Shown: one piece after another, positions 25,078 through 32,369 of the stretch
Numbering within the stretch: the stretch's first letter is position 1
Layout: every line of letters starts with the position of its first letter
DNA from: Kluyvera sp047971185
GTDB lineage: Bacteria; Pseudomonadota; Gammaproteobacteria; Enterobacterales; Enterobacteriaceae
Direction of reading: 5' to 3'
Assembly (NCBI RefSeq): GCF_047971185.1
Contig: NZ_JBKDZH010000057.1
Span: forward strand, 1-64,000
DNA: 64,000 nt
The notes under the pieces: generated by a model
What the model was told of the DNA's origin: nothing
Databases searched by the model: none
What the model saw: only the letters and a program-made list of their open reading frames with translations
Position numbers and translations under genes: made by a program

Positions 25078-25170
25078 GAAGTATACTGAAGTCTACTAAG
25101 CCCGCATGGAACCAGCCTTGCGGGCTTTTTTATGTCTACAGAAGTCTACTGAAATTTGCTAGAAGCTACT
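25078..25170 (+). repeat. Repeated 10-mers next to attL, probable integrase arm sites
   Basis: GAAGTATACT (25078-25087), GAAGTCTACT (25088-25097), GAAGTCTACT (25141-25150) and the shorter GAAGCTACT (25162-25170). Direct repeats between the core and the int gene are the usual arm-type binding sites of tyrosine integrases. Confidence 0.6.
25099..25132 (+). terminator. Element-borne terminator for ssrA
   Basis: AGCCCGCA (25099-25106) / TGCGGGCT (25119-25126) then a T run, 36 nt after tmRNA. The stem arms equal those of the displaced native terminator at 34755-34787, but loops differ, so the element seems to restore tmRNA termination. Confidence 0.85.
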
Positions 25171-25229
25171 CCTTGTGGCACCCTTTTTGGGACCCAGCGC
25201 AAAGGGTCTCAAAATCGAGGGTCCTAAAA

Positions 25230-26459
25230 ATGGCAAAAATCGCTAAGAAACTCACTGACACTGAAATCAAAAATACCAAGCCAGCAGAAAAGGAAATCAA
25301 CCTTTTTGACGGTGATGGCCTGATACTACGAATCGCTCCCCTATCAAAGGGTGGTAAGAAAAATTGGTATTTCAGGTATGCAGTGCCAGTAAGTAAGAAG
25401 CGAACAAAGATGAGCTTAGGAACCTATCCTCATCTCACACTTGCCAAGGCACGGGCTTTACGTGATGAATACTTGTCGCTGCTGGCAAATGGTATCGATC
25501 CGCAGATCCACAACAACGATAAAGCTAATGCTCTTAAGGATGCCACTGAGCACACGCTACAAGCGGTTGCTAGGAAATGGTTAGATGAAAAGGTTAAGAC
25601 CTCTGGTATCTCTCCAGACCACGCAGAAGACATCTGGCGGAGCCTTGAACGAAATATTTTCCCCGGTTTAGGCAACGTTCCTATCAAAGAGATCCGTCCC
25701 AAGCTCTTAAAACAACATCTTGACCCCATAGAACAACGAGGCGTATTGGAAACCCTACGCCGTATCATTTCACGTCTAAATGAAATCTTCCGTTGGGCTG
25801 CGACAGAAGAACTTATTGAGTTTAATCCTGCTGACAATCTCGGCCAGAGATTTAGCAAACCCAAAAAGCAAAATATGCCAGCTTTACCACCAGATGATTT
25901 ACCCCGATTCTTAATTGCTCTATCTAACGCGTCTATACGGCTCGAAACACGTCTTCTAATTGAGTGGCAACTCCTTACGTGGGTTCGTCCGGGAGAAGCT
26001 GTCCGTGCTCGGTGGAATGATATTGACGAAGATAATCGATTCTGGAACATCCCCGGTGAGTTTATGAAGATGAAGCGCCCTCACAAGATTCCGCTGAGCA
26101 AAGAGGCTATGCGCATCCTTGAGTTAATCAGACCAATCAGTGGTCATAGAGAGTGGGTTTTCCCAAGTATCAAAGCCCCGCTTAATCACATGCATGAGCA
26201 AACAGCTAATGCTGCAATCATCCGAATGGGATTCGGTGGTGAACTGGTAGCTCACGGAATGCGTTCTATAGCAAGAACGGCTGCTGAAGAAAGTGGTAAA
26301 TTTAGAACAGAGGTGCTTGAATCAGCCTTAGCTCATACCAAGAACAATGAAATCATAGCCGCTTACAATCGTGCTGAGTATCTTGCTGAAAGAACACAGT
26401 TGATGCAGTGGTGGGGAGATTACGTTCAGGCGCAGAAGCGTAGAGCTATGGCAGCATGA
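25230..26459 (+). CDS. Tyrosine recombinase / integrase (P4 family)
   Basis: A 409-residue site-specific recombinase that should integrate and excise the element at ssrA. It has an N-terminal DUF4102 arm-binding domain (KLTDTEIKNTKPAEKEINLFDGDGLILRI, SLGTYPHLTLAKARAL), a core-binding domain (about 105-205), and the catalytic domain with R253, H342-x-x-R345, H369 and tyrosine Y379. I chose the ATG at 25230 (MAKIAKK), the normal family start; an in-frame upstream extension overlaps attL repeats. It points away from ssrA. CP4-57 and similar islands use the same target. Confidence 0.96.
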   Translation: MAKIAKKLTDTEIKNTKPAEKEINLFDGDGLILRIAPLSKGGKKNWYFRYAVPVSKKRTKMSLGTYPHLTLAKARALRDEYLSLLANGIDPQIHNNDKANALKDATEHTLQAVARKWLDEKVKTSGISPDHAEDIWRSLERNIFPGLGNVPIKEIRPKLLKQHLDPIEQRGVLETLRRIISRLNEIFRWAATEELIEFNPADNLGQRFSKPKKQNMPALPPDDLPRFLIALSNASIRLETRLLIEWQLLTWVRPGEAVRARWNDIDEDNRFWNIPGEFMKMKRPHKIPLSKEAMRILELIRPISGHREWVFPSIKAPLNHMHEQTANAAIIRMGFGGELVAHGMRSIARTAAEESGKFRTEVLESALAHTKNNEIIAAYNRAEYLAERTQLMQWWGDYVQAQKRRAMAA

Positions 26460-26487
26460 AAGTAGATTGATGATGGCAACAACAATA

Positions 26488-26509
26488 GTGCTGTATTTTT
26501 CTACAGCAC
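26488..26509 (+). terminator. Hairpin after the integrase gene
   Basis: Perfect 8-bp stem GTGCTGTA / TACAGCAC with a TTTTTC loop, 28 bp after the int stop. No long T run follows, so termination is only probable. Confidence 0.45.
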
Positions 26510-26666
26510 ATGATTTTACAATAGAAAATGTTTACTGATTTCCTCTTGCCACGTTGTTATGGTTCAAACTTCAAGCAATGATTTTAGGTCCATCGCTATG
26601 TTATCGCTTGAAAATGGTATTATATAAAAAGAGGAAATTATACGAAGAGCAAGATTGAGAGGCCTG

Positions 26667-28487
26667 ATGAACGCTGGAGAGATTGGAACTGAAGCCGGAC
26701 GTATTTTTGAATACAACTTACCAAGCCATTGGATTTTCCGAAGCCAAGAAGATCAAAATGATTTTGGTATTGATGGAGAAATTGAACTCAAAGATGGTAG
26801 TGGCAAAGCTCTTGGAAAAGAGAGTGTTTTCAAAGTTCAGATTAAGGGTGAAGAGAACTCAACTTTTATTCATGATAATAGCTTATTATCATTTACCCTG
26901 AAAACAGAGCGTTTGAGATATTACTTTGAATTTAAAGTGCCTGTTATTTTAGCTGTAGTAGAAATCACCTCTGAGAAAATATTTTGGCTACCCTTAACTA
27001 ACAATGAAATATTAAGAGAAAAGGCATCAAAATCTAATCAAAATGAAACCATTCAAGTTCATATCCCAATTGAGAATACGTTAGTAAGAAAAGATATTGC
27101 TTCAGCAAATAAAATATTAGATGCTGTCATGGATTGTTGGGATCACTTGAATATTAAGGGGCTTAAGGATTCTGTTGTCAGATATCCTATCATTAGTCCG
27201 TCATCACTCGATAAGAAAATTGAAGATATAGGTGAAGCATTATATAAAGCGTATCACCAGCAGCTGGATAATCTTTTATCTGAAAGAAAATATGACTCTG
27301 TTTTTGAACGTTCTACCGAAATAAGCAATTCACCAATAGTTCCAGCAAAAGATAGATTTATCGCAGTATTATATTATTTGCAAGCATTCCAAATTTCTCC
27401 TTATACTAATATCAAGAGAGAAGTTTACAGAGAAAATTTTCATATTTGCCAGCATTTGATACTATTAGCCAGAGAGCAAAAAAGTCGGATTCACAGATTA
27501 ATTGCTTTAGGAAAATCAAGGAAAGCAAAATTTAAGGCTCAGCTGGATCAGCTTCATGCAAGTCATCATTCAGTCAATCACTTCGAAGAAAAATCTTTAG
27601 AGCGTTATATTTACAATGATCAAACTCAAATAATGTATAGAGATTGTTGTATCTCCCTACAAAAGATCATTGAGTTATGTAATCGTATGACAAGAGATCA
27701 GCAATATCACATACTCTCAGATTTTTTTGTTGATATCTATGCATCAATTTTAATATTCAAAGGAATCCATGAAGCACGAGGTTCTAAGGAATCCATTGAT
27801 TTTCTAGATGATTGGTATGAAAGAATGTCATTATTAGTAATGACATATTGTGTATTATCAAAAGATATTGAAAAAATTGAAAAATTATACTTCCTTACTG
27901 CCACCTTACTAAAACAAAATCCTAAAGCAACCCAACCCCATCGGAAAATGATTCTTTCAACTTTTCCTGATTTTGAGAAAGCCCTAACAGAAATAGAAAA
28001 TCATGTTATCAGTCTTGACAGTCAAAAAGATTTTTATGATCTTACAACTGAAGAGCAAAAAGAATACTTCTTGAGTATGGCCAAAAATCTAGGAATGGAC
28101 CCTGATGACCCACAAGGAGAACATCATGAGTTCCTTAAAATTGGATTTGCTAATTATGATCCCACAAATATAATGAAAAACTGTGAGCATTTATTCGTTC
28201 ATTATCGCCCCGGAGGAATATTTGCCCAATCATTGAGAATGCACTCTCTCGGCGGGATGCATCTCTTAATCTGCTTAAAACACGGACATGCTCAAGGAAC
28301 AGGAAATTTATTAAGCCAATTATATGACAGTACTGGCAGTTATGATTTTGGTAATAGCTTCAAACAATCAAATTGTGATAAATGCGCGGATTGTAAACCA
28401 AGAGAGGAGAGTTGGGCATGGAGTCTCAAATGGTATTTAAAAGAAGTTGAACGTCATAAAACTCTTCTTAAGAAGAATAGATTTTAA
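26667..28487 (+). CDS. DUF4365 nuclease-like protein with large C-terminal region; candidate defence gene
   Basis: A 606-residue protein. The first 130 or so residues match the DUF4365 pattern: GEIGTEAGRIFEYNLP, NDFGIDGEIE with D36, and VQIKGE with Q58 and K60, which together look like a PD-(D/E)xK nuclease active site (E9, D36, Q58-x-K60). The remaining ~470 residues are mostly helical and not recognised by me; near the C-terminus there are C, H and CxxCxxC residues (C570, C573, C576) that could bind zinc. The ATG at 26667 has GAGAGG upstream. It has its own AT-rich promoter region and stands alone between int and the convergent mob operon, the usual cargo position. DUF4365 proteins are found in defence islands; phage or plasmid restriction is inference. 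Confidence 0.78.
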   Translation: MNAGEIGTEAGRIFEYNLPSHWIFRSQEDQNDFGIDGEIELKDGSGKALGKESVFKVQIKGEENSTFIHDNSLLSFTLKTERLRYYFEFKVPVILAVVEITSEKIFWLPLTNNEILREKASKSNQNETIQVHIPIENTLVRKDIASANKILDAVMDCWDHLNIKGLKDSVVRYPIISPSSLDKKIEDIGEALYKAYHQQLDNLLSERKYDSVFERSTEISNSPIVPAKDRFIAVLYYLQAFQISPYTNIKREVYRENFHICQHLILLAREQKSRIHRLIALGKSRKAKFKAQLDQLHASHHSVNHFEEKSLERYIYNDQTQIMYRDCCISLQKIIELCNRMTRDQQYHILSDFFVDIYASILIFKGIHEARGSKESIDFLDDWYERMSLLVMTYCVLSKDIEKIEKLYFLTATLLKQNPKATQPHRKMILSTFPDFEKALTEIENHVISLDSQKDFYDLTTEEQKEYFLSMAKNLGMDPDDPQGEHHEFLKIGFANYDPTNIMKNCEHLFVHYRPGGIFAQSLRMHSLGGMHLLICLKHGHAQGTGNLLSQLYDSTGSYDFGNSFKQSNCDKCADCKPREESWAWSLKWYLKEVERHKTLLKKNRF

Positions 28488-28513
28488 TTACCTATCGATG
28501 TTTATATTTCAGA

Positions 28514-28543
28514 TTAAGTGGCTGTCTGACATAGGCCACTTAA
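28514..28543. terminator. Hairpin between convergent DUF4365 and relaxase genes
   Basis: Perfect 9-bp stem TTAAGTGGC / GCCACTTAA with a 12-nt loop, located in the 104-bp gap between the two convergent stops; weak U tracts on either side. Confidence 0.6.
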
Positions 28544-28591
28544 AATCCATCTTCCTACTTTAATACTCATAAAAACCAAATAACATCTCTT

Positions 28592-30058
28592 TTATCTTGG
28601 CTTAAAAACTTGGCGCTCAATAATCTGTTCATCTTCTTGTTGTGATGATTTTGATATCTCAATTTTCATTCTTGATTTTAACTTCGATTTAAATCTAATT
28701 TCATTCTCAGCTAAATAAGCTGGCTTTTTCTTTATTTCCTCATGAATAGTTTTCTCTTTGTTCTTTGGCTGAATAACTGGTTTTTTAATACCTAAACGAT
28801 CTCTTATTTCTTCGATCTTAGTTGCTCTACTATTGATTTTGACACGGCTTTTGAGTCTAAATTTATTTGTGGCTGCGTTGGCTGTTTCTGCATGATCAAG
28901 TATCCTACTGATAGAACCGCCGCTAAATTTAGGACTCCAACTATTGAGGCTACTTTTAGTATAAGTTTTGATTGATTCTTTATTGTATTGTTTTTTAACT
29001 CTGTTGAGTATTTGTGCAGCTTTTTGTGTTGTTCTTCTAACTTTAGGGCTTGTTGGTCTATTATATTTTTCGCTGAGTTTAAAGCTGTTGTTGTTGTTTC
29101 TAACGAGTTGTTCAGCCTTGTTAGTGTCTGCTGTGTCTGATTCAATGCTGTGCTGACTGATTCTGATAATATCATCATCGATTCGGTCAGTGGCTCTACT
29201 GTCATTGATATTTGGTTCAATAAGTGATCGTCCAATACTATTTGGTTCATCATCTTTTCTTGCTGAGAAACTTCTAACGAGTTCATCATCTCTATTTTTG
29301 TCATATTTCACCTTTTTTTTAATAGTGTTCCAGCTAAATTTTTTGCCTAAAGAAGATCCCTTAAACGCTATGTCATTTACACTGAATGAACCCCCCGCCA
29401 CGTTGCCAGTGCTGGCAACATTGAACCTTGGTTCAATGCCTACGGCCTGCAGACGTTCTACGAACGTCTCTAAGTGAGGTTTTCCTGTCATAGCCGCCTG
29501 TAAGGCGTTCTGTAGCACGATACGAGCTGGTTTTTCACCTGTACGAAGAGCTTGCTCGATCTCGTTCTTGGTTGGTGCTGATACGTCTGATTTTTGACCT
29601 TTAAGTCCCTGTGTAATGGTTAAGCCGTGTTTTACTTCTAAACGTTCACAAGCTGTTATTGTATTAAATGCTGAGTGCTGACCGTGCCATACAGAACCAT
29701 CAAGGCCGACACGATTCGCTACTATATGGATATGGTCTTTATCAGTATCTTTATGACGCACACAAATATATTGATGTTTGTCTATATCGATATTCATTTC
29801 TTTCAAATAGTCTTTTGCTATCTCTTGCCATTGTTCATCTGTGAGCTTCTCATCTTTTGGAAGAGATAAAAACGCATGAAAAACAGTTTTTTTTATATCT
29901 TGCCTAAAACTGCTAACAGCTTTAAACTCATCAGTTAAATCACTAACATTATTTTTATCTGCTGACATATTGCTACAAATGAAATCATGATCATCTTTCA
30001 ATATATACTTAACTCTATTTTTAAATGATTTACCTGATTTAGCCACGTATCCCTTCAT
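28592..30058 (-). CDS. Mobilization relaxase (MobA/MbeA-like, MOBP type)
   Basis: A 488-residue relaxase that should nick oriT and lead DNA transfer using the conjugation machinery of a helper plasmid. The N-terminal domain has the metal-binding three-histidine motif HKDTDKDHIHI (H102, H109, H111) and the conserved preceding helices; candidate catalytic tyrosines are Y4 and Y18. The C-terminal half is basic, low in complexity and poorly conserved, and it contains another gene in a different frame (28804-29304). The start overlaps the mobC 3' end by 20 bp, with AAGGATC upstream. Plan resembles ColE1 mbe operons. Confidence 0.9.
   Translation of the reverse strand: MKGYVAKSGKSFKNRVKYILKDDHDFICSNMSADKNNVSDLTDEFKAVSSFRQDIKKTVFHAFLSLPKDEKLTDEQWQEIAKDYLKEMNIDIDKHQYICVRHKDTDKDHIHIVANRVGLDGSVWHGQHSAFNTITACERLEVKHGLTITQGLKGQKSDVSAPTKNEIEQALRTGEKPARIVLQNALQAAMTGKPHLETFVERLQAVGIEPRFNVASTGNVAGGSFSVNDIAFKGSSLGKKFSWNTIKKKVKYDKNRDDELVRSFSARKDDEPNSIGRSLIEPNINDSRATDRIDDDIIRISQHSIESDTADTNKAEQLVRNNNNSFKLSEKYNRPTSPKVRRTTQKAAQILNRVKKQYNKESIKTYTKSSLNSWSPKFSGGSISRILDHAETANAATNKFRLKSRVKINSRATKIEEIRDRLGIKKPVIQPKNKEKTIHEEIKKKPAYLAENEIRFKSKLKSRMKIEISKSSQQEDEQIIERQVFKPR
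28804..29304 (-). CDS. MobB/MbeB-like mobilization protein nested inside the relaxase gene
   Basis: A 166-residue protein fully contained, in another frame of the same strand, within the relaxase gene. It has a long helical coiled-coil-like part (residues 35-110, rich in N, T, L and Q), one membrane segment (about 114-138, LILKVASIVGVLNLAAVLSVGYLIM region) and a short tail. The ATG has an excellent ribosome site, AAGGTGAAAT. ColE1-type plasmids nest mbeB and mbeD in mbeA in the same way, and some of those proteins are membrane-anchored partners of the relaxosome. Assignment to MbeB is by position and shape, not by sequence match. Confidence 0.72.
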   Translation of the reverse strand: MTKIEMMNSLEVSQQEKMMNQIVLDDHLLNQISMTVEPLTESMMILSESVSTALNQTQQTLTRLNNSLETTTTALNSAKNIIDQQALKLEEQHKKLHKYSTELKNNTIKNQSKLILKVASIVGVLNLAAVLSVGYLIMQKQPTQPQINLDSKAVSKSIVEQLRSKK

Positions 30059-30425
30059 AATTTAGATCCTTGTTTATTTCTAATATCCTTCTGCTAACTT
30101 GCTTTATATTAAACATAAGTTTATCAACTTCATTTTTATCAAAATACTCATTGCTATTTAGTTTTTTAGTTGATTGATTTATATTATTACCAATAGCTGA
30201 AAGCTGAATATATGTTTTCTGGTTAACTTCTGGCATTTTTCTTCTTACAACAGGTTCAGATTTTAATATTTCTCTTCGTATGTAATGGCCTCTTTCAAGT
30301 CCAGAGGCTTCCACTAAGGATTTTAAATATTCAAACTCTGCTTTGTTTACTCTAAACTGTATAGAGATATCTCTGCGTTCTTCGTGATTCAATTCTATAC
30401 GTCCTCTCTTTCTATCTGTATCCAT
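30039..30425 (-). CDS. MobC-family mobilization accessory protein
   Basis: A 128-residue relaxosome protein. It has an N-terminal ribbon-helix-helix-like segment (ISIQFRVNKAEFEYLKSLVEASGLERGHYIRREIL) and the MobC block NQKTYIQLSAIGNNINQSTKKLN. It would bind oriT and help strand opening for the relaxase. GGTGG precedes the ATG. It overlaps the relaxase start by 20 bp. Confidence 0.88.
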   Translation of the reverse strand: MDTDRKRGRIELNHEERRDISIQFRVNKAEFEYLKSLVEASGLERGHYIRREILKSEPVVRRKMPEVNQKTYIQLSAIGNNINQSTKKLNSNEYFDKNEVDKLMFNIKQVSRRILEINKDLNYEGIRG

Positions 30426-30430
30426 ATTTA

Positions 30431-30688
30431 TTATCCACCTGTAAACATATAATCTCTTATAGCTTTTATATAGTCTTCATCATTTTCATCAATCAACGAT
30501 TCTAGAAGGTCATCAGCTTTATTTTCTTGTATATATCTATGAGCCACAAAATAGCACAACCTTTGTTCATCACTATTTATTTCACAAAAAGATATATCTT
30601 TATCTTGTTCAATGTAGTAAAAAAATCGTGCTAACAATTCAACGTTCATTTTTTGGCTCATTTGTTTCTCTATGTCATCCCTATTCAC
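30431..30688 (-). CDS. Small acidic protein of the mobilization operon, unknown function
   Basis: An 85-residue acidic protein (ends DDLLESLIDENDEDYIKAIRDYMFTGG) with no family I recognise. The GTG at 30688 has AGGAGG 8 nt upstream and overlaps the stop of the 57-residue gene before it as GTGA, indicating translational coupling. It ends 5 bp before mobC. Possibly a regulator or oriT accessory; inference from context only. Confidence 0.7.
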   Translation of the reverse strand: MNRDDIEKQMSQKMNVELLARFFYYIEQDKDISFCEINSDEQRLCYFVAHRYIQENKADDLLESLIDENDEDYIKAIRDYMFTGG

Positions 30689-30858
30689 ACTCTATGCCTC
30701 CTCTTATATTTAATCAGTGCTTTTTTATCTATCATTTTTCTAACATCTGATATTGATTGCTTTGCTTCGCTTGAAGAGTCTTTTTTACCCATACAACTAC
30801 GGATCATGAAGCCGCCAAGCATTATACAAAGAAACATCATTGCTATTGCTATAATCAT
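30685..30858 (-). CDS. 57-residue single-pass membrane protein in the mobilization operon
   Basis: A short gene reading MIIAIAMMFLCIMLGGFMIR at the N-terminus, i.e. one membrane helix, then a charged tail ending KYKRRHRV. GAGGAAATTAAT precedes the ATG, and it sits 12 bp after the 100-residue gene and overlaps the next start by 4 bp (GTGA). Its small size makes it easy to miss. No family recognised; topology would put the basic tail in the cytoplasm. Confidence 0.68.
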   Translation of the reverse strand: MIIAIAMMFLCIMLGGFMIRSCMGKKDSSSEAKQSISDVRKMIDKKALIKYKRRHRV

Positions 30859-30870
30859 ATATTAATTTCC

Positions 30871-31173
30871 TCAACTAAAATGAATATAAAACTCATCTTC
30901 TTCTTTTGATTTCAAAACAACATTATTATAAAAATCTTTAATGTCATTGATACGTTCAGGATCTGGATAGTTCTTGATTTCCTCACTATTTATTATTTTA
31001 TTCAATGCGTTTTCTGCTCCCTTTTTACTTATTGTTTTACCTTCATTACTACCTGAAAAATGATTATCATATTCTTCACAATGAAAACTCTTATAAAAAA
31101 CAGCACCAGCATAACCAAAGAAGAAAGCTATTTTTTCATCTTTTTTTCTTTCAATACTAAAATCGTGCGACAT
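30871..31173 (-). CDS. Hypothetical protein, first gene of the mobilization operon
   Basis: A 100-residue protein (MSHDFSIERKKDEKIAFFFGYAGAVFYKSFHCEEYDNHF...) with no recognised domain. TTAGGAGTTATAG precedes the ATG. It heads a run of five tightly spaced minus-strand genes that ends with the relaxase. Upstream lie several perfect inverted repeats that may be the operon's operator and oriT. Confidence 0.7.
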   Translation of the reverse strand: MSHDFSIERKKDEKIAFFFGYAGAVFYKSFHCEEYDNHFSGSNEGKTISKKGAENALNKIINSEEIKNYPDPERINDIKDFYNNVVLKSKEEDEFYIHFS

Positions 31174-31203
31174 ATCTATAACTCCTAATATTATTTATAA
31201 TAT

Positions 31204-31343
31204 CCAAAGTAAATCTTTGGGGTTTGATTTACCGCCTCCCCTTTGATAAGGGGAATTGGTGGAAGGGTAGATTTTTTAACAACCCTCCAAGCGTAGCGCG
31301 TGGGGGCAATCCGAAGGATTGGGTAAATAGCGGATACGCTATT
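31204..31343. other. Cluster of perfect inverted repeats, candidate oriT and operator of the mob operon
   Basis: Just upstream of the mobilization operon: CCAAAG-TAAAT-CTTTGG (31204-31220); GTAAATC (31209-31215) / GATTTAC (31226-31232); TCCCCTT-TGAT-AAGGGGA (31237-31254); CAATCC-GAA-GGATTG (31307-31321); AATAGCG-GATA-CGCTATT (31326-31343). In mobilizable plasmids oriT with its inverted repeats lies next to mobC or at the head of the mob operon. The first palindrome sits about where the operon promoter should be and may be an operator. The nic site is not identified. Confidence 0.5.
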
Positions 31344-31560
31344 ACACCTTGCCTCAGTTTCCGAAAAACAAAAAACAAAGCTGAACTACACCTATATTTA
31401 AATAAATAACCGATAATAAGATCTAGTCAATAGCGGCTACATAAATAAATACACTGCACGACAAATTAAATGCAAATAAAAGATAGGATGAATAATATAT
31501 TGTCTTTCTGGTATCTGTGCGTAATAGGTAGCTTTGCGTAAAATTTGCAGCGAGGGTCAG

Positions 31561-31634
31561 GTCGTCAAGTAATAGATCGCGGGGTCCCGCTGACGGCTTA
31601 TATGTCAGTGGGTTCCGATTTATTACTTGATGAC
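31561..31634 (+). ncRNA. Long imperfect hairpin, possible small RNA
   Basis: GTCGTCAAGTAATAGATCG pairs over 19 positions with CGATTTATTACTTGATGAC, then CCCGCTGAC pairs with GTCAGTGGG, around a short GGCTTATAT loop. The mismatches in the stem are G-T pairs that stay paired as G-U only in plus-strand RNA; on the minus strand they would be C-A mismatches. This suggests selection on a plus-strand transcript. No promoter assigned. Confidence 0.4.
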
Positions 31635-31707
31635 GCAATGAAGGAAATAAACTTTAGATAGGTGATGGTTCGCACTGCGAGCCATCACCTTGAAAGACAG
31701 GGCAGTT

Positions 31708-31983
31708 TTACATCCTTCGTCTAAAAGAAATCCGTTCAGAAAAAGCCAACTTGCTAATAATAAATCCAAAAATTGCAATGACAAACAAACTTATATTAAA
31801 TGCAACTATCCCTGCACTCAGCCCGATCAAAATAGACATTATAAAAGTGCCAAGTATAACTAAAAAAACACACCAACCCGGAGGAGCACCGTATAATATA
31901 GTTGCTTGACATCCCGTGCATACGTGAACCCCTTTCTGACTTTCTTTTAGACAGTAGGGACATTGAATGATATTGTTTTCCAT
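31708..31983 (-). CDS. Zinc-ribbon membrane protein, unknown function
   Basis: A 91-residue protein with an N-terminal zinc ribbon (CPYC at 8-11, CTGC at 22-25) followed by two hydrophobic helices (about 37-60 and 61-80) and a basic end. GAGGATTAGGAA precedes the ATG. It is 11 bp downstream of the lipoprotein gene and probably co-transcribed with it. Function unknown; surface exclusion or envelope sensing are only guesses. Confidence 0.68.
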   Translation of the reverse strand: MENNIIQCPYCLKESQKGVHVCTGCQATILYGAPPGWCVFLVILGTFIMSILIGLSAGIVAFNISLFVIAIFGFIISKLAFSERISFRRRM

Positions 31984-31994
31984 TTCCTAATCCT

Positions 31995-32282
31995 CTAATC
32001 TTTCTTAAAAACCGCACCTTGGTAAACTACACCGCCTTTGACTTTTTCTATTTTAAAAGTCCAAGAACCAAGATCTTTGTTTTGAGTTCTTGCGATATAA
32101 ACAGGCTTTTGGCTTTCATCCCAGCTTTTAACAGTAAAAACGCCATTTCTGAACTTGATCACATCTTTCTGAACATCAAGCCTGACACCGTATTGTTGAT
32201 TAACGTAGCTGCCATAGATGCCATCATCGCCACAACCCGACAGCAGGACGGCAAGACCTGCCGCTAACATAAATTTGCGCAT
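31995..32282 (-). CDS. Small lipoprotein, unknown function
   Basis: A 95-residue protein with a clear lipoprotein signal (MRKFMLAAGLAVLLSGCGDD, lipidated C17), then a small beta-rich domain. GGTGAAGGAAAAG precedes the ATG. First gene of a two-gene unit with the zinc-ribbon membrane protein. Mobile plasmids often carry lipoproteins for entry exclusion or lysis; nothing here distinguishes these. Confidence 0.72.
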   Translation of the reverse strand: MRKFMLAAGLAVLLSGCGDDGIYGSYVNQQYGVRLDVQKDVIKFRNGVFTVKSWDESQKPVYIARTQNKDLGSWTFKIEKVKGGVVYQGAVFKKD

Positions 32283-32369
32283 AACTTTTCCTTCACCAAT
32301 AGCACAGACCTACGATTGATCTGTAAACGCCTTAGAATTCAATTATTTTTATGTCTAGTCATATCGTTT

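Larger units (their letters stand above)
31174..31707. other. Non-coding stretch upstream of the mob operon
   Basis: About 530 bp without a supported gene. It holds the inverted-repeat cluster (31204-31343), the long plus-strand hairpin (31561-31634) and a second symmetric element, GGTGATGG-TTCGCACTGCGAG-CCATCACC (about 31661-31689), whose inner TCGCA/TGCGA also pair. The remaining 31344-31560 is AT-rich with nothing I recognise. Confidence 0.5.

Noticed and set aside
31423..31638. 71-codon minus-strand frame
   Set aside because: Spans the long hairpin and has no ribosome site; the RNA-like structure explains the sequence better.
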